A DNA stretch of 64,000 nt from Paenibacillus sonchi (GTDB lineage Bacteria > Bacillota > Bacilli > Paenibacillales > Paenibacillaceae): the NCBI RefSeq assembly GCF_016772475.1, contig NZ_CP068595.1, positions 5,456,001 through 5,520,000 of the forward strand. The letters run 5' to 3'. The notes under the pieces were generated by a model. That model was not told the DNA's origin. It did no database searches and saw nothing but the letters and a program-made list of their open reading frames with translations. Positions 1-9,072 of this stretch are shown piece by piece; within the stretch, counting starts at the first letter, position 1; each line of letters starts with the position of its first letter. The translations under genes were made by a program, and so were the position numbers.

Positions 1-1
1 T

Positions 2-409
2 CCCAAAATAAGCTCGGTACTTCATACTAGCGGAGCAAAGCCTTGGCGGAAAAACGCCGACGGCACGAAGCTTTGTGCCAACAATGTGAAAATGGTGTTT
101 GACCCGTTTAAATCGCATCTAATAAAATGGATGAAGAATAATGGTTGGAAGCTTTTAGCGGCCATCGCCGGGATATTGGTCGGCGTAGTCGCTGCTGAGA
201 TCATCACAAGCGTTGCAATCACTGCCGCCTTTCCGATGATTATTAATTCTATCACACCGTACCAGATAGCAGATGCGATCAAATCCGCCACCCCGTATCC
301 GCCGCCCCGTATCCGCCGCCCCAGAACCTGTGGCATCCGCTTTTCAATGGATAGTATTCACCAACAGTTAAACAAACTGAAACCTTTAATCCCGCAATAT
401 CGTCTATGA
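2..409 (+). CDS. unrecognised membrane-protein ORF, partial at the 5' edge
   Basis: The frame is open from the first bases of the window, so the start may lie upstream; an internal GTG at 86 would give 107 residues but has no good ribosome site. The clearest feature is a hydrophobic segment of about 25 residues (GWKLLAAIAGILVGVVAAE), followed by a proline-rich stretch (TPYPPP). A 14-bp tandem duplication at 291-318 changes the frame after TPYPPP; without one copy the protein would end QNLWHPLFNG at 352-354. I do not recognise the family. The hydrophobic segment suggests membrane association or a secreted-toxin-like tail, but that is a guess. Confidence 0.35.
   Translation, partial: PKISSVLHTSGAKPWRKNADGTKLCANNVKMVFDPFKSHLIKWMKNNGWKLLAAIAGILVGVVAAEIITSVAITAAFPMIINSITPYQIADAIKSATPYPPPRIRRPRTCGIRFSMDSIHQQLNKLKPLIPQYRL
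291..318. repeat. 14-bp perfect tandem duplication inside an ORF
   Basis: The unit CCCCGTATCCGCCG occurs twice back to back, followed by a partial third unit (CCCC). Because 14 is not a multiple of three, it shifts the reading frame of the surrounding ORF. Confidence 0.9.
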
Positions 410-470
410 TGGGGTATATGAGCTTATGCCCATTTCCATTATCAGGCAGTAACAGGGAGGAAATCAAGCA

Positions 471-1589
471 GTGAACTCTTCATCATTACCGCAACGCTCT
501 ACGGTCCGCAAGAAGAAACCCGTGCGTAAACGCAAGAAAAAAAGCTTCTTCCGTACACTCTTCAGAGTCTTTTTATTCGGCATTTTTTTGCTTTTGGCCG
601 CCGGGGGCTGGCTGTATTTTGCCCCGTCCGCCCAGAACACCCGTTATCTGATTGCAGATACGCTAATAACCACCCAGCACCGCTATATGGCGAAATATAT
701 TATTGGCGAAGAAGAACTGAAGGAACGTGTCACGGCATACAATCAGCGGTTTGAGCATATGGGAGACGAGAAGGACACCCACGTGATTAAAGAACCTGCA
801 GCCGAAGAACAAAATAAACCGCTGGTTGAGGTAGAAAAGGTGTCAGGCAGCGGCTACACCGGATATGTTATGACGGTTAACGATCCGACCAAGGTCCGCC
901 TGGGTGTGCCGAACAAGATCGGCTCAGGCGAAAAGGTGACCAGTATGGTGGCCCGCACAGGTGCAATTGCCGGCGTGAACGGCGGAGGGTTCGCCGATCC
1001 CAACTGGAAGGGCAACGGCTTCAAGCCGATTGGCCTGGTCATTTCGCAGGGCAAGCTGTTCTATAACGGCCTCGGCGGCAAAAAGTCTACACAAATTGTT
1101 GGCTTGGACAAGCAGGGGAAGATGATCGCCGGAAATTATACGCTGGATGAGCTGAGCAAGATGGGGGTACAGGAGGCAGTGACCTTTCAGCCCCGGATCA
1201 TTGTCAATGGCAAAGGGCTGATCAAGAATGCCGCAGAAGGCTGGGGGATTGCGCCCCGGACCGCGATGGGGCAACGTGCCGACGGCGCACTGCTGTTCGT
1301 GGTCATTGACGGCAGACAGCCCGGATACAGCATTGGCGCGAACCTATATGATGTGCAGCAGATTATGCTGAAGCACGGAGCTGTTATTGCCGCTAACCTC
1401 GACGGCGGTTCATCTACGGTTCTGGTAAAGGACAATGAGATTGTGAACAAACCGTCCTCGCAATATGGCGAGCGCTATTTGCCCACCGCCTTCCTGGTGT
1501 TCGAGCATCCGGAACAGGCAAAGATCAGGAACATTTGGGAAGGGCTCGACCCGTCCAAGATCGATGCAGGTAAAAAGCGCAGCCAATAA
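471..1589 (+). CDS. phosphodiester glycosidase family protein (NagPA/DUF2233 type), membrane anchored
   Basis: The protein has 372 residues. A Lys/Arg-rich N-terminus (about residues 10-24) is followed by one membrane segment (about 25-48), so the rest should face outside. The region from about residue 125 to 350 has the NagPA-type pattern: VNGGGFAD, a PRTAMGQ motif, LFVVIDGR and NLDGGSSTVLV. Members of this family remove sugar phosphodiesters or act on exopolysaccharide; the substrate here is unknown. The start is a GTG with a GGGAGG ribosome site 9 bases upstream. It is followed by a hairpin at 1664 and a new LysR unit, so it is probably monocistronic. Confidence 0.85.
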   Translation: MNSSSLPQRSTVRKKKPVRKRKKKSFFRTLFRVFLFGIFLLLAAGGWLYFAPSAQNTRYLIADTLITTQHRYMAKYIIGEEELKERVTAYNQRFEHMGDEKDTHVIKEPAAEEQNKPLVEVEKVSGSGYTGYVMTVNDPTKVRLGVPNKIGSGEKVTSMVARTGAIAGVNGGGFADPNWKGNGFKPIGLVISQGKLFYNGLGGKKSTQIVGLDKQGKMIAGNYTLDELSKMGVQEAVTFQPRIIVNGKGLIKNAAEGWGIAPRTAMGQRADGALLFVVIDGRQPGYSIGANLYDVQQIMLKHGAVIAANLDGGSSTVLVKDNEIVNKPSSQYGERYLPTAFLVFEHPEQAKIRNIWEGLDPSKIDAGKKRSQ

Positions 1590-1663
1590 GTACCCGCAGA
1601 CTTTTCATACATCCGGCATGGATGGAACTATGAATCTATGCTACTATAAGCAGAAACTGAGGT

Positions 1664-1695
1664 GCCGTTCCTTCCGGGGAACGGTATCTGTTTTA
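1664..1695 (+). terminator. probable terminator after the phosphodiester glycosidase gene
   Basis: An 8-bp stem (GCCGTTCC with GGAACGGT, one wobble pair) and a 6-base loop are followed by a short T-rich stretch (ATCTGTTTTA). The T run is weak. Confidence 0.5.
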
Positions 1696-1747
1696 AGCGG
1701 GAAGAGAAGGTTCAGCAACAACAGTTCTTGCAAAAGGGGGAACAGGT

Positions 1748-2680
1748 TTGACATTGCAGCAGCTCCGCTATGCCATTGAGATTGCGAACAGCGGCTCGAT
1801 GAATGAAGCGGCCAAAAGGCTTTTTGTCTCCCAGCCAAGCCTCTCCAATGCCATCAAGGAGCTGGAGAATGAGCTGGGGATTACGATTTTTGAACGGAAC
1901 AACCGGGGCATCAGCATTTCTGCCGAAGGGGTGGAATTTCTGGGGTATGCCCGGCAGATTATCGAACAGACCGAATTTATGGAGAACCGGTACACCGGGA
2001 AGAAGCGCAGCCCGATTTATTTTTCCGTGTCTACCCAGCATTATCCTTTTGTCGTGGATGCTTTTGTCAAGCTGATGAAAGAGAACAAGGTGACGGAATA
2101 CAACTTCAGTCTGAGAGAGACGCAGACCTATGAGATTATCGAGGATGTGCGGACGCTCCGCAGTGATCTGGGGATTCTCTACATTAATGAGGGCAATTAT
2201 AAGGTGATGAACAAGCTGTTCAGCGACGGGAACCTGAAATTCACTCCGCTCTTCAACACCAATCCGCATGTGTACGTGCGGGCAGGCCATATGCTTGCCG
2301 GCAAGGAATTGATTACGCTGGAGGATATTCTCTCATACCCTTACATTACCTTTGAACAAGGCGAGAATAACTCCCTGCATTTCTCCGAAGAGATGCTCAG
2401 CTTCACCCAGATTGAGAAAAATATCCAGGTGACAGACCGGGCCACGCTGACCCATCTGTTGCTGGGCAGTGATTCCTATACGGTAGGTACGGGAATTATG
2501 GATGCTGAGCTGAACGGTGACGGGCTGGTGACGATCCCTTTTGACAGTCCTGAAATGTTCACCGTCGGCTGGATCGCTCATAAGGACCGCAAGCCCGGCG
2601 AGATGATGTCCGCCTATATCGATATTCTGAACGACCTGGTCACCAGAAATAATTTTGACCTCAAATCTTTTTTACTCTAA
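1748..2680 (+). CDS. LysR family transcriptional regulator
   Basis: The protein has 310 residues, the usual length for LysR. The N-terminal winged helix-turn-helix is clear (LQQLRYAIEIANSGSMNEAA, then LFVSQPSLSNAIKELE), and a substrate-binding domain fills residues 90-300. The start is TTG with an AAGGGGG ribosome site 6-8 bases upstream. The stop is 15 bases before a MetE-like gene on the same strand, so the pair is probably co-transcribed. Control of methionine or sulfur metabolism is inferred from this neighbour only; the effector cannot be read from the sequence. Confidence 0.92.
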   Translation: MTLQQLRYAIEIANSGSMNEAAKRLFVSQPSLSNAIKELENELGITIFERNNRGISISAEGVEFLGYARQIIEQTEFMENRYTGKKRSPIYFSVSTQHYPFVVDAFVKLMKENKVTEYNFSLRETQTYEIIEDVRTLRSDLGILYINEGNYKVMNKLFSDGNLKFTPLFNTNPHVYVRAGHMLAGKELITLEDILSYPYITFEQGENNSLHFSEEMLSFTQIEKNIQVTDRATLTHLLLGSDSYTVGTGIMDAELNGDGLVTIPFDSPEMFTVGWIAHKDRKPGEMMSAYIDILNDLVTRNNFDLKSFLL

Positions 2681-2695
2681 CCGCAGGAGGAACGT

Positions 2696-3811
2696 ATGAT
2701 TAGTCCAGTTCACGGCTCCAAACGAAATACTCCGCCCTTCCGCTACGACATTGTCGGCAGCTTCCTCCGCACAGAAGCATTAAAAGCCGCACGCAGCCTG
2801 CATCTTCAGGGTGAAATTACAGACGGGCAGCTGCATGAAATCGAGAATGCGGAGATCTCCAAGCTGCTGGAACAGGAGAAGGCGCTGGGTCTGAAGGCTG
2901 TCACAGACGGCGAGTTCCGGCGGTCCTGGTGGCATCTGGATTTTTTTCTCGGGGTTGCCGGTACGCAGAAGATCAGTCTGGATCAAGGCAGAAGCGCCAA
3001 AGAAGCGGTGCAGCGGGCAGAAAGCTTCCGGATTGTCGGCAAAATCGCCTTCGGCGATCATCCCATGGTTAGCCAGTTTGTAGAGCTGCAGCAGATGGCC
3101 GGGGACACGCTCGCCAAAATGACCATTCCATCCCCGGCGCTATTCCACTTCGTGGAAAGCTATAACGGAAATGAGATCTACCCTGACCGGGAGGCATTGT
3201 TCCGCGATATTATCCAGGTCTACCAAGACGCCATCCGGGCCTTCTACGAGGCAGGCTGCCGTTATCTGCAGCTGGATGATACCACCTGGGGCACCCTGTG
3301 CAGCGGCAGACACCGGGCGCATCTGCGCAGCCGTGGCATCGATCCCGACCAGCTGGCGCAGGATTATGTTCGGCTGATCAACGAGAGTATCGCCGGACGG
3401 CCAGCGGATATGACCATTGCTCTGCATGTCTGCCGCGGCAATTTCCGCTCCACCTGGTTCGCTGCCGGAGGGTATGAACCTGTTGCCGAAGTCCTGTTCG
3501 GCCAGGCTGAAGTGGATGCCTTTTTCCTCGAATACGATAATGAGCGTTCCGGCGACTTCGCTCCGCTGCGCTTCATCCGGGACCAGCAGGTCGTCTTGGG
3601 GTTGGTAACTACGAAACACGGCGGTCTGGAGAGCAAAGAGCAGATCATCGCCCGTATAGAAGAAGCGGCACAGATTGTACCGATCGACCAGTTATGCCTC
3701 AGCGCCCAATGCGGCTTCGCATCGACCGAGGAAGGCAACATGCTCACAGAGGAAGAGCAGTGGGATAAGCTGCGGCTGATTATTGAGACGGCGGATGAAG
3801 TGTGGGTGTGA
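2696..3811 (+). CDS. MetE C-terminal-like (cobalamin-independent) methyltransferase
   Basis: This 371-residue protein matches the short single-domain relatives of cobalamin-independent methionine synthase (YxjG/YxjH type), which lack the N-terminal MetE half. Zinc-ligand candidates are the His and Cys of HVCRGN (about residues 243-245) and the Cys of SAQCGF (about 339). The N-terminal RYDIVGSFLRTE motif and TDGEFRRSWWHLDF are also typical. It would transfer a methyl group to a thiol such as homocysteine; the methyl donor of these short forms is not certain. The ATG has an AGGAGG site. It lies directly behind the LysR gene. Confidence 0.88.
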   Translation: MISPVHGSKRNTPPFRYDIVGSFLRTEALKAARSLHLQGEITDGQLHEIENAEISKLLEQEKALGLKAVTDGEFRRSWWHLDFFLGVAGTQKISLDQGRSAKEAVQRAESFRIVGKIAFGDHPMVSQFVELQQMAGDTLAKMTIPSPALFHFVESYNGNEIYPDREALFRDIIQVYQDAIRAFYEAGCRYLQLDDTTWGTLCSGRHRAHLRSRGIDPDQLAQDYVRLINESIAGRPADMTIALHVCRGNFRSTWFAAGGYEPVAEVLFGQAEVDAFFLEYDNERSGDFAPLRFIRDQQVVLGLVTTKHGGLESKEQIIARIEEAAQIVPIDQLCLSAQCGFASTEEGNMLTEEEQWDKLRLIIETADEVWV

Positions 3812-3938
3812 AATCATCCTGATCTGAAGAATGGCGTAATTCCATATAATTAATGTCGCATATTTCTATTAAAAATACGCTTTTTATGTGCTATTTTAAA
3901 TGCAGATGTCAGAATATTATATATTGGAGGTATAAGCA

Positions 3939-4943
3939 GTGACGCTTAGAATCGGTGTATTAAGCTTATGGCATGTGCACGCCTGGGATTATATCAAGCA
4001 GGTCCAGGAACATGAGGATACCGTGATCGCTGCCGTGTGGGATGAAGATCCCGTACGGGGGCAGGCGGCTGCCGAGCAGTTGAACGTTCCTTTTTATGCA
4101 TCACTGGCCGATCTGCTTGCGGAGGATGATATAGACGGCGTTATTGTGGATGCGCCCACCCGTATGCACACGGAGGTGCTGACCGCTGCCGCCAAAGCCG
4201 GAAAACACATTTTTACAGAAAAAGTGATTGCCGCGACTCTGAAAGAAGCCAACGCCATTCTCTCCGAGGTCTCCAAGCAGGGGGTAACCTTGACCGTTTC
4301 TTTGCCTCGTCTGTATGACGGGTACACCTTAGCGATTCAAGAGGTTCTCCGTCAGGGCCTGCTTGGCACCGTTACTTACGTCAGAGTGCGCTTGTCGCAT
4401 GACGGAGCGATTGCCGGCTGGCTGCCGGCCCATTTTTATAATCTGGAGGACTGCCAGGGGGGAGCTTTGATTGATCTAGGGTGCCATCCGATGTACCTCA
4501 CCAGACTCTTCCTGGGCCAAGCGGTGACCGGGGTTAGCGCAAGCTTTGGTTATGTCACCGGCAAGGAAGTGGAAGATAATGCCGTTACGACCCTTTCTAC
4601 GGATTCCGGAGCGATCGGCGTCGTTGAAGCGGGCTTCGTCAACAGCCATTCACCTTTTGCAATCGAAGTGCATGGCACGGAAGGGACGCTGCTGTACGGG
4701 ACACCGGACCAGAAGCTGCTGATTCGCACGAAGGCGGCAGGAGAGGTCTATCAGGAATGGACCGAATGGCCTCTGCCAGCCCCCGAAGAAAGCGCATTCC
4801 GGCAATGGGTGGCTCATATCCAAGCGAATACTTTTGCCGAGGACAATGTACAGGCAGCCTTAGAACTGACAAGGCTTATGGAAGCGGCGAACCTTGCGGC
4901 CAGGGAAGGCCGTACGATACTTTTGAAAGCGCTGATAGATTAG
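3939..4943 (+). CDS. Gfo/Idh/MocA family oxidoreductase
   Basis: The protein has 334 residues with an N-terminal NAD(P)-binding fold (about 1-120) and the Gfo/Idh C-terminal domain. The first loop reads VLSLWHVHAWDY rather than a classical GxGxxG, and the family EKP motif appears as EKVI (about residue 93), so this is a divergent member. DLGCHPMYLTRL (about 186-197) supplies the usual His near the active site. The start is GTG behind GGAGG. The AraC regulator starts one base after its stop and a second Gfo/Idh gene follows, giving a three-gene unit likely to act on a sugar or polyol. The substrate is unknown. Confidence 0.88.
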   Translation: MTLRIGVLSLWHVHAWDYIKQVQEHEDTVIAAVWDEDPVRGQAAAEQLNVPFYASLADLLAEDDIDGVIVDAPTRMHTEVLTAAAKAGKHIFTEKVIAATLKEANAILSEVSKQGVTLTVSLPRLYDGYTLAIQEVLRQGLLGTVTYVRVRLSHDGAIAGWLPAHFYNLEDCQGGALIDLGCHPMYLTRLFLGQAVTGVSASFGYVTGKEVEDNAVTTLSTDSGAIGVVEAGFVNSHSPFAIEVHGTEGTLLYGTPDQKLLIRTKAAGEVYQEWTEWPLPAPEESAFRQWVAHIQANTFAEDNVQAALELTRLMEAANLAAREGRTILLKALID

Positions 4944-4944
4944 G

Positions 4945-5892
4945 ATGATCCGGGAAGGTGCCGTATGGAGCCGGTGTTCATTTGAAAAAATGTTTGAGAA
5001 GCAGGATATGCTGGAACGTCTCGATATATGCATCGAATGGGGGCATTACGAGATCAAGGTGCTCCGCTTCCACTTGACCTCTTTTCCGGCAGGCAAAGTT
5101 ATAGATTTCCACAAGCATGCGGAGTTTGAATTTCATTTCATCCCGCGCGGGCGGGGAAAGGTCATTCTCAGCGGGCAGCAATATTCTCTTTCGGAAGGCA
5201 TGCTCTATCTGACCGGGCCGGGTGTGATCCACTACCAGGAAGCGGATGCCGGGGAAGCTATGGACGAACTGTGCCTGCATGTGGATATTACAGCCAAAGA
5301 AAGGGAAGGCGTTGACCCCTGGGAAGCCGCCGAAGCCGAGGAGACTATGGTCAAGCTGCGGGCTTTGCCTGTGGTTCCGGCGCATGATTATCATCGGGCG
5401 ATGTACTGCTTTTTGGAAGCCTATGAAGCATGTGACGGGAAACTGCTCGGATATTACACTTCTATTAAACAACTGGTGATCAGCATCTTGTTGAAGACCA
5501 TCAGGGCGTATGACAGCGGGGACAACCGTGCAGAAGCACCAGTGCGGAATATGGCAGCGTACAGATACGAATATGCGGTCCAGTATATGGAAGCCAATCA
5601 TAAAATCCCTGTAACCCTGGACAATGTGGCGGAAAAGCTCCATATCAGCAGCAGACAGCTGCAGCGGATCTTCAAACAGGTTCAGCCGGAACGGCCGTTT
5701 AGCCGGATTCTTGAGGAAATCCGCCTGCAGGCAGTATGCCGTGCATTGGAAGAGAATTTATCCTCCATTGAGCAGATCGCCCAAGATTCGGGATTTACCA
5801 ATGCCAATTATCTGCATGCTGTGTTCCGCAAACGTCTGGGCATGACGCCCGCAGCGTTCCGCGCGCTCAGACAGCAATCCAATTCAAAGTGA
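4945..5892 (+). CDS. AraC family transcriptional regulator with N-terminal cupin domain
   Basis: The protein has 315 residues. A cupin-type sensor region (KVIDFHKHAEFEFHFIPRGRG, about residues 50-72, and SGQQYSLSEGMLYLTGPGVIH) is followed by a two-helix-turn-helix AraC domain at about 215-312 (LDNVAEKLHISSRQLQRIFKQ and IEQIAQDSGFTNANYLHAVF). It sits between two Gfo/Idh oxidoreductase genes with 1 and 12 base gaps, so it probably controls that operon in response to their substrate. The start at 4945 is coupled to the upstream stop; an ATG at 4990 is an alternative start. Confidence 0.9.
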   Translation: MIREGAVWSRCSFEKMFEKQDMLERLDICIEWGHYEIKVLRFHLTSFPAGKVIDFHKHAEFEFHFIPRGRGKVILSGQQYSLSEGMLYLTGPGVIHYQEADAGEAMDELCLHVDITAKEREGVDPWEAAEAEETMVKLRALPVVPAHDYHRAMYCFLEAYEACDGKLLGYYTSIKQLVISILLKTIRAYDSGDNRAEAPVRNMAAYRYEYAVQYMEANHKIPVTLDNVAEKLHISSRQLQRIFKQVQPERPFSRILEEIRLQAVCRALEENLSSIEQIAQDSGFTNANYLHAVFRKRLGMTPAAFRALRQQSNSK

Positions 5893-5904
5893 GGGTGACT
5901 TAAT

Positions 5905-7002
5905 ATGAGTACAACGTATCGGATAGGTATTATCGGTTGTGGCGGTATTGCTAACGGCAAGCATCTTCCCAGCCTGAGCAAGCTTCAGAATGTAGAGCTG
6001 GCCGCTTTTTGTGACATTATTGAAGAGCGGGCGGAAGAGGCCCGGCAGAAGTATGGAAGCGCAGAGGCAAAAGTATATACCCGATACACAGAGTTATTAA
6101 AAGATGGTTCGCTTGATATAGTCCATGTGCTTACCCCTAACATCTCCCATGCGGAAATTTCAATTGCCGCCTTGGAGGCCGGCAAGCATGTAATGTGCGA
6201 AAAACCGATGGCCAAAACAGCGGCGGAAGCCAAAGCAATGCTTGAAGCCGCCAAACGGACCGGCAAAAAACTGACGATCGGCTACAACAACCGTTTCAGG
6301 GAGGACAGCTTGTATCTTAAGCAGCTGTGCGAAGCCGGGGAGCTTGGCTCCATTTATTTTGCCAAGGCCCATGCCATCCGCCGCAGAGCTGTACCAACTT
6401 GGGGAGTGTTCCTGGATGAGGAGAAGCAGGGCGGCGGACCGTTGATTGATATCGGCACCCATGCGCTGGATTTGACCCTGTGGATGATGGACAACTATCA
6501 GCCCAAGGTGGTTCTCGGCACCACCCACCACGAGCTTTCACGGAGAGAGAATGCAGCCAATGCCTGGGGACCGTGGGACCCGAAGCAATTTTCGGTGGAG
6601 GATTCGGCCTTCGGGATGATTGTCATGGAGAATGGCGCCACTATTATGCTGGAGTCCAGCTGGGCGCTGAATTCGCTGGATGTCGATGAGGCCAAATGCA
6701 GCCTGAGCGGAACGGAAGCGGGAGCCGACATGAAACAAGGACTGCGCATTAATGGCGAGAAGCTGGGCCGTTTATATACGAACGAGATTGAGCTTAGTGC
6801 GGGCGGAGTGGCCTTCTACGAAGGCAGACAGGAAAGCGCACCGGATACCGAAATGCGCCAGTGGATTGAGGCGATTGACCAGGACAAAGAACCGGTGGTG
6901 ACGCCTGAACAGGCCTACGTGGTTTCCCGGATTTTAGAAGCCCTCTATGAATCCTCGCGTACGGGCAAGGCCATTTATCTGAATGAACAGGACAGCAGAT
7001 AA
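5905..7002 (+). CDS. Gfo/Idh/MocA family oxidoreductase
   Basis: The protein has 365 residues. It shows the canonical dinucleotide loop IGIIGCGGIANGKHLPSL at the N-terminus, CEKPMAKT (about residue 96) and the catalytic-region motif DIGTHALDLTLWMMD (about 182-196). These features are more typical than those of the first Gfo/Idh gene in the same unit, so the two probably catalyse different steps on one sugar or polyol pathway. The ATG has a GAGGGTG ribosome site, 12 bases after the AraC stop. No terminator is obvious before the T-box promoter downstream. Confidence 0.92.
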   Translation: MSTTYRIGIIGCGGIANGKHLPSLSKLQNVELAAFCDIIEERAEEARQKYGSAEAKVYTRYTELLKDGSLDIVHVLTPNISHAEISIAALEAGKHVMCEKPMAKTAAEAKAMLEAAKRTGKKLTIGYNNRFREDSLYLKQLCEAGELGSIYFAKAHAIRRRAVPTWGVFLDEEKQGGGPLIDIGTHALDLTLWMMDNYQPKVVLGTTHHELSRRENAANAWGPWDPKQFSVEDSAFGMIVMENGATIMLESSWALNSLDVDEAKCSLSGTEAGADMKQGLRINGEKLGRLYTNEIELSAGGVAFYEGRQESAPDTEMRQWIEAIDQDKEPVVTPEQAYVVSRILEALYESSRTGKAIYLNEQDSR

Positions 7003-7045
7003 TGTAGATGATTAAGGGGAAATCCAGGCAATATTTATTTGGATA

Positions 7046-7074
7046 ATGACTTTTTATTGTGATTTTGTTATAGT
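7046..7074 (+). promoter_or_regulatory. probable sigma-A promoter of the lysyl-tRNA synthetase unit
   Basis: ATGACT (7046-7051) and TATAGT (7069-7074) are separated by exactly 17 bases. Transcription would begin near 7081, about 20 bases before the T-box stem I. Confidence 0.6.
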
Positions 7075-7100
7075 GTCTATATTGAAAAAGCATAACACTT

Positions 7101-7391
7101 CAGCGATGAAGAGAAGAGTAATCAGGCGGCATCGTTCACAGAGAGCTTCGGAAGGGTGAAACGGAGCAGCGGTGCGCCTGACGAAAAAAGTCTCCGAGCT
7201 TCATACGGAATTGGGCCCTGTGCCCAAGGATGCTATGACGGGATCTCCCGTTACAGAGATAGGGTATAAGCGTAATGGCCGTACCCGAAGAGGCGGGCAT
7301 GGTGACAGGTCCGTGAACAGAGGTGGTACCACGGCGCTGATTACAGCTCTCGTCCTCAAGATGACAATCTTGCGGATGAGGGCTTTTTTGT
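7101..7391 (+). promoter_or_regulatory. T-box riboswitch leader (tRNA-Lys sensing) with terminator
   Basis: The leader has the T-box layout: a GA-rich kink-turn region (GATGAAGAGAAGAGTA, 7105-7120), a stem I apical part, and an A-rich specifier loop near 7182-7190 (ACGAAAAAAG) that offers AAA or AAG, both lysine codons. The conserved T-box sequence AGGTGGTACCACGG lies at 7321-7334. The terminator pairs AGCTCTCGTCC (7345-7355) with GGATGAGGGCT (7374-7384) before a T run. In known T-boxes, uncharged tRNA pairs with the specifier and the UGGN bulge and prevents termination. The gene downstream encodes a lysyl-tRNA synthetase, which agrees with the specifier. Confidence 0.93.
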
Positions 7392-7425
7392 TTGCTTTTT
7401 ACATTAACTGTTGAGGTGATTGTTC

Positions 7426-8979
7426 ATGCATTGGTCCGAAAAAATAGCGAACCGGCTCATCGAAAGCCATCCGGAGCAGCAGACATTCGTATGCGCATCG
7501 GGGATTAGTCCGTCAGGCCACATTCATATAGGGAATTTCCGGGAGATTGTGACGACTTATTTTGTAAGCAGGGCGCTCGAAAAAGCCGGCAAACAGGTGC
7601 GGTTTATTTTTTCATGGGATGACTTTGACCGGTTCCGCAAGGTTCCGCTTCATGTAGATCCAAGCTTTGAGCAGTATATTGGCAGACCCTATACGCAGGT
7701 TCCTTGTCCTTACGGCTGTCACAACTCCTATGCCGAGCATTTCGAGCAGGAATTTGAAGAGGCGCTTCAGGCTTTTGGGATCAGGCCGGAATTTATTTAT
7801 CAGAGCAAGGAGTATCAGTCCCGCCGGTACGCACCCGGAATTCTTCATGCGCTGCGCAGCAGAGGCGAAATCTATGATATCCTGATGTCGTTCAAGACGG
7901 GTGAAGCCAGCGAAGCGGACAGAGCCGCATTCTATCCTGTGAGTGTGTATTGCGGAGATTGTGGCAAGGACTCGACCACGGTGCATTCTTTTGATGAAGA
8001 CAAAGAGCTCTTGTCCTATAGCTGTGCATGCGGTTATCATAGCAGTCTGTCTGTTCCCGAGGCGGATAATATCAAGCTGCAATGGAAAATCGACTGGCCG
8101 ATGCGCTGGAATCTGGAGCAGGTGCTGTTCGAGCCGGGAGGCCGTGACCATTCGTCGGAAACAGGCAGTTACAATGTAGCTTCGGTTATCTCGGAGCGGA
8201 TTTTTGGAAGTGCGCCTCCCATGTATGAGCCCTATGAATTCATTAGAATCAAAGGAAGCTTTGCCAAAATGTCCAGTTCCTCCGGGAACAATTACACACC
8301 CGATGATCTGCTGAAGGTCTATGCGCCGGAAAATATTCTGTTTCTGTTCGCCAAATACCAGCCGGGTGCAGCGTTTCATATCGGCATGGATGAAGATGTG
8401 CTGCGCAACTATACGGAATTTGAACGCTACCGGAAGGCTTACGGCTCCCATACACTTACGGATGATATCCGCGCGGCATTGGAGTTGTCCCTGATTCATC
8501 CGCTGGACGAAAAAGCGCCCGGCTTTGGGCCCATTGCAGGCTTGCTGCCTTTGATTCATTTTGATTCAAAATTGCTGCTGGAGATCATGACACGAAACGG
8601 GGAAGAAGTAGATGTCCAGAGACTGGAGCAGACAGCGGAGCGGGCAGAGTACTGGATCAGACACTGGATGCCGCAAAAGCTGGTTACTGTGAACACCCGC
8701 CGTGATAACAAGCTGTATGACACATTGGAGGCTCATGAGCAAGAATGGCTGGCTGCCTTTTGCAGGCTGCTGAGAACCGGGGGAATGGAAGATGAGCCGC
8801 TGATGAAGGCGATATACGCTATTTGTTATGACGAGGATAAACAAAGCATGAAGAACAATCAAAAACGTCTGTTCACATTAATCTATCGGCTGGTGCTAGG
8901 CCAGGAGACAGGGCCGCGGATCCCTGTGCTGATTCAGGCGGTCGGGATGGAGAAGCTGCTGGCGCTGCTGGATTTTTAG
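7426..8979 (+). CDS. lysK: class I lysyl-tRNA synthetase
   Basis: This 517-residue protein is the class I (archaeal-type) lysyl-tRNA synthetase, not the common bacterial class II enzyme. Visible signatures are the HIGH-like motif SGHIHIGN (about residues 28-35) and the KMSKS-like motif AKMSSSSGN (about 280-288). A four-cysteine zinc-finger-like region (CGDCGKD and CACGYH) lies at about 178-205. It charges tRNA-Lys with lysine in the cytoplasm. The ATG at 7426 is preferred over the TTG six bases upstream because GAGGTG lies 7 bases before it. It is controlled by the T-box leader just upstream. Some Bacillus and Paenibacillus carry this enzyme in addition to class II LysRS. Confidence 0.93.
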   Translation: MHWSEKIANRLIESHPEQQTFVCASGISPSGHIHIGNFREIVTTYFVSRALEKAGKQVRFIFSWDDFDRFRKVPLHVDPSFEQYIGRPYTQVPCPYGCHNSYAEHFEQEFEEALQAFGIRPEFIYQSKEYQSRRYAPGILHALRSRGEIYDILMSFKTGEASEADRAAFYPVSVYCGDCGKDSTTVHSFDEDKELLSYSCACGYHSSLSVPEADNIKLQWKIDWPMRWNLEQVLFEPGGRDHSSETGSYNVASVISERIFGSAPPMYEPYEFIRIKGSFAKMSSSSGNNYTPDDLLKVYAPENILFLFAKYQPGAAFHIGMDEDVLRNYTEFERYRKAYGSHTLTDDIRAALELSLIHPLDEKAPGFGPIAGLLPLIHFDSKLLLEIMTRNGEEVDVQRLEQTAERAEYWIRHWMPQKLVTVNTRRDNKLYDTLEAHEQEWLAAFCRLLRTGGMEDEPLMKAIYAICYDEDKQSMKNNQKRLFTLIYRLVLGQETGPRIPVLIQAVGMEKLLALLDF

Positions 8980-9072
8980 CGGGACCGGGACTGCCCTTTA
9001 CGGGATATATCGAACAGAGGTATAATATACAAGACTGTTTATAATTAATGTTGGAAAGTGAGCGGGAACAAT

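Noticed and set aside
7172..7414. 80-residue plus-strand frame before lysK
   Set aside because: It lies wholly inside the T-box leader and terminator and has no family resemblance.
7612..8559. 315-residue minus-strand frame
   Set aside because: It is antisense to the clear class I LysRS gene, which has all catalytic motifs.
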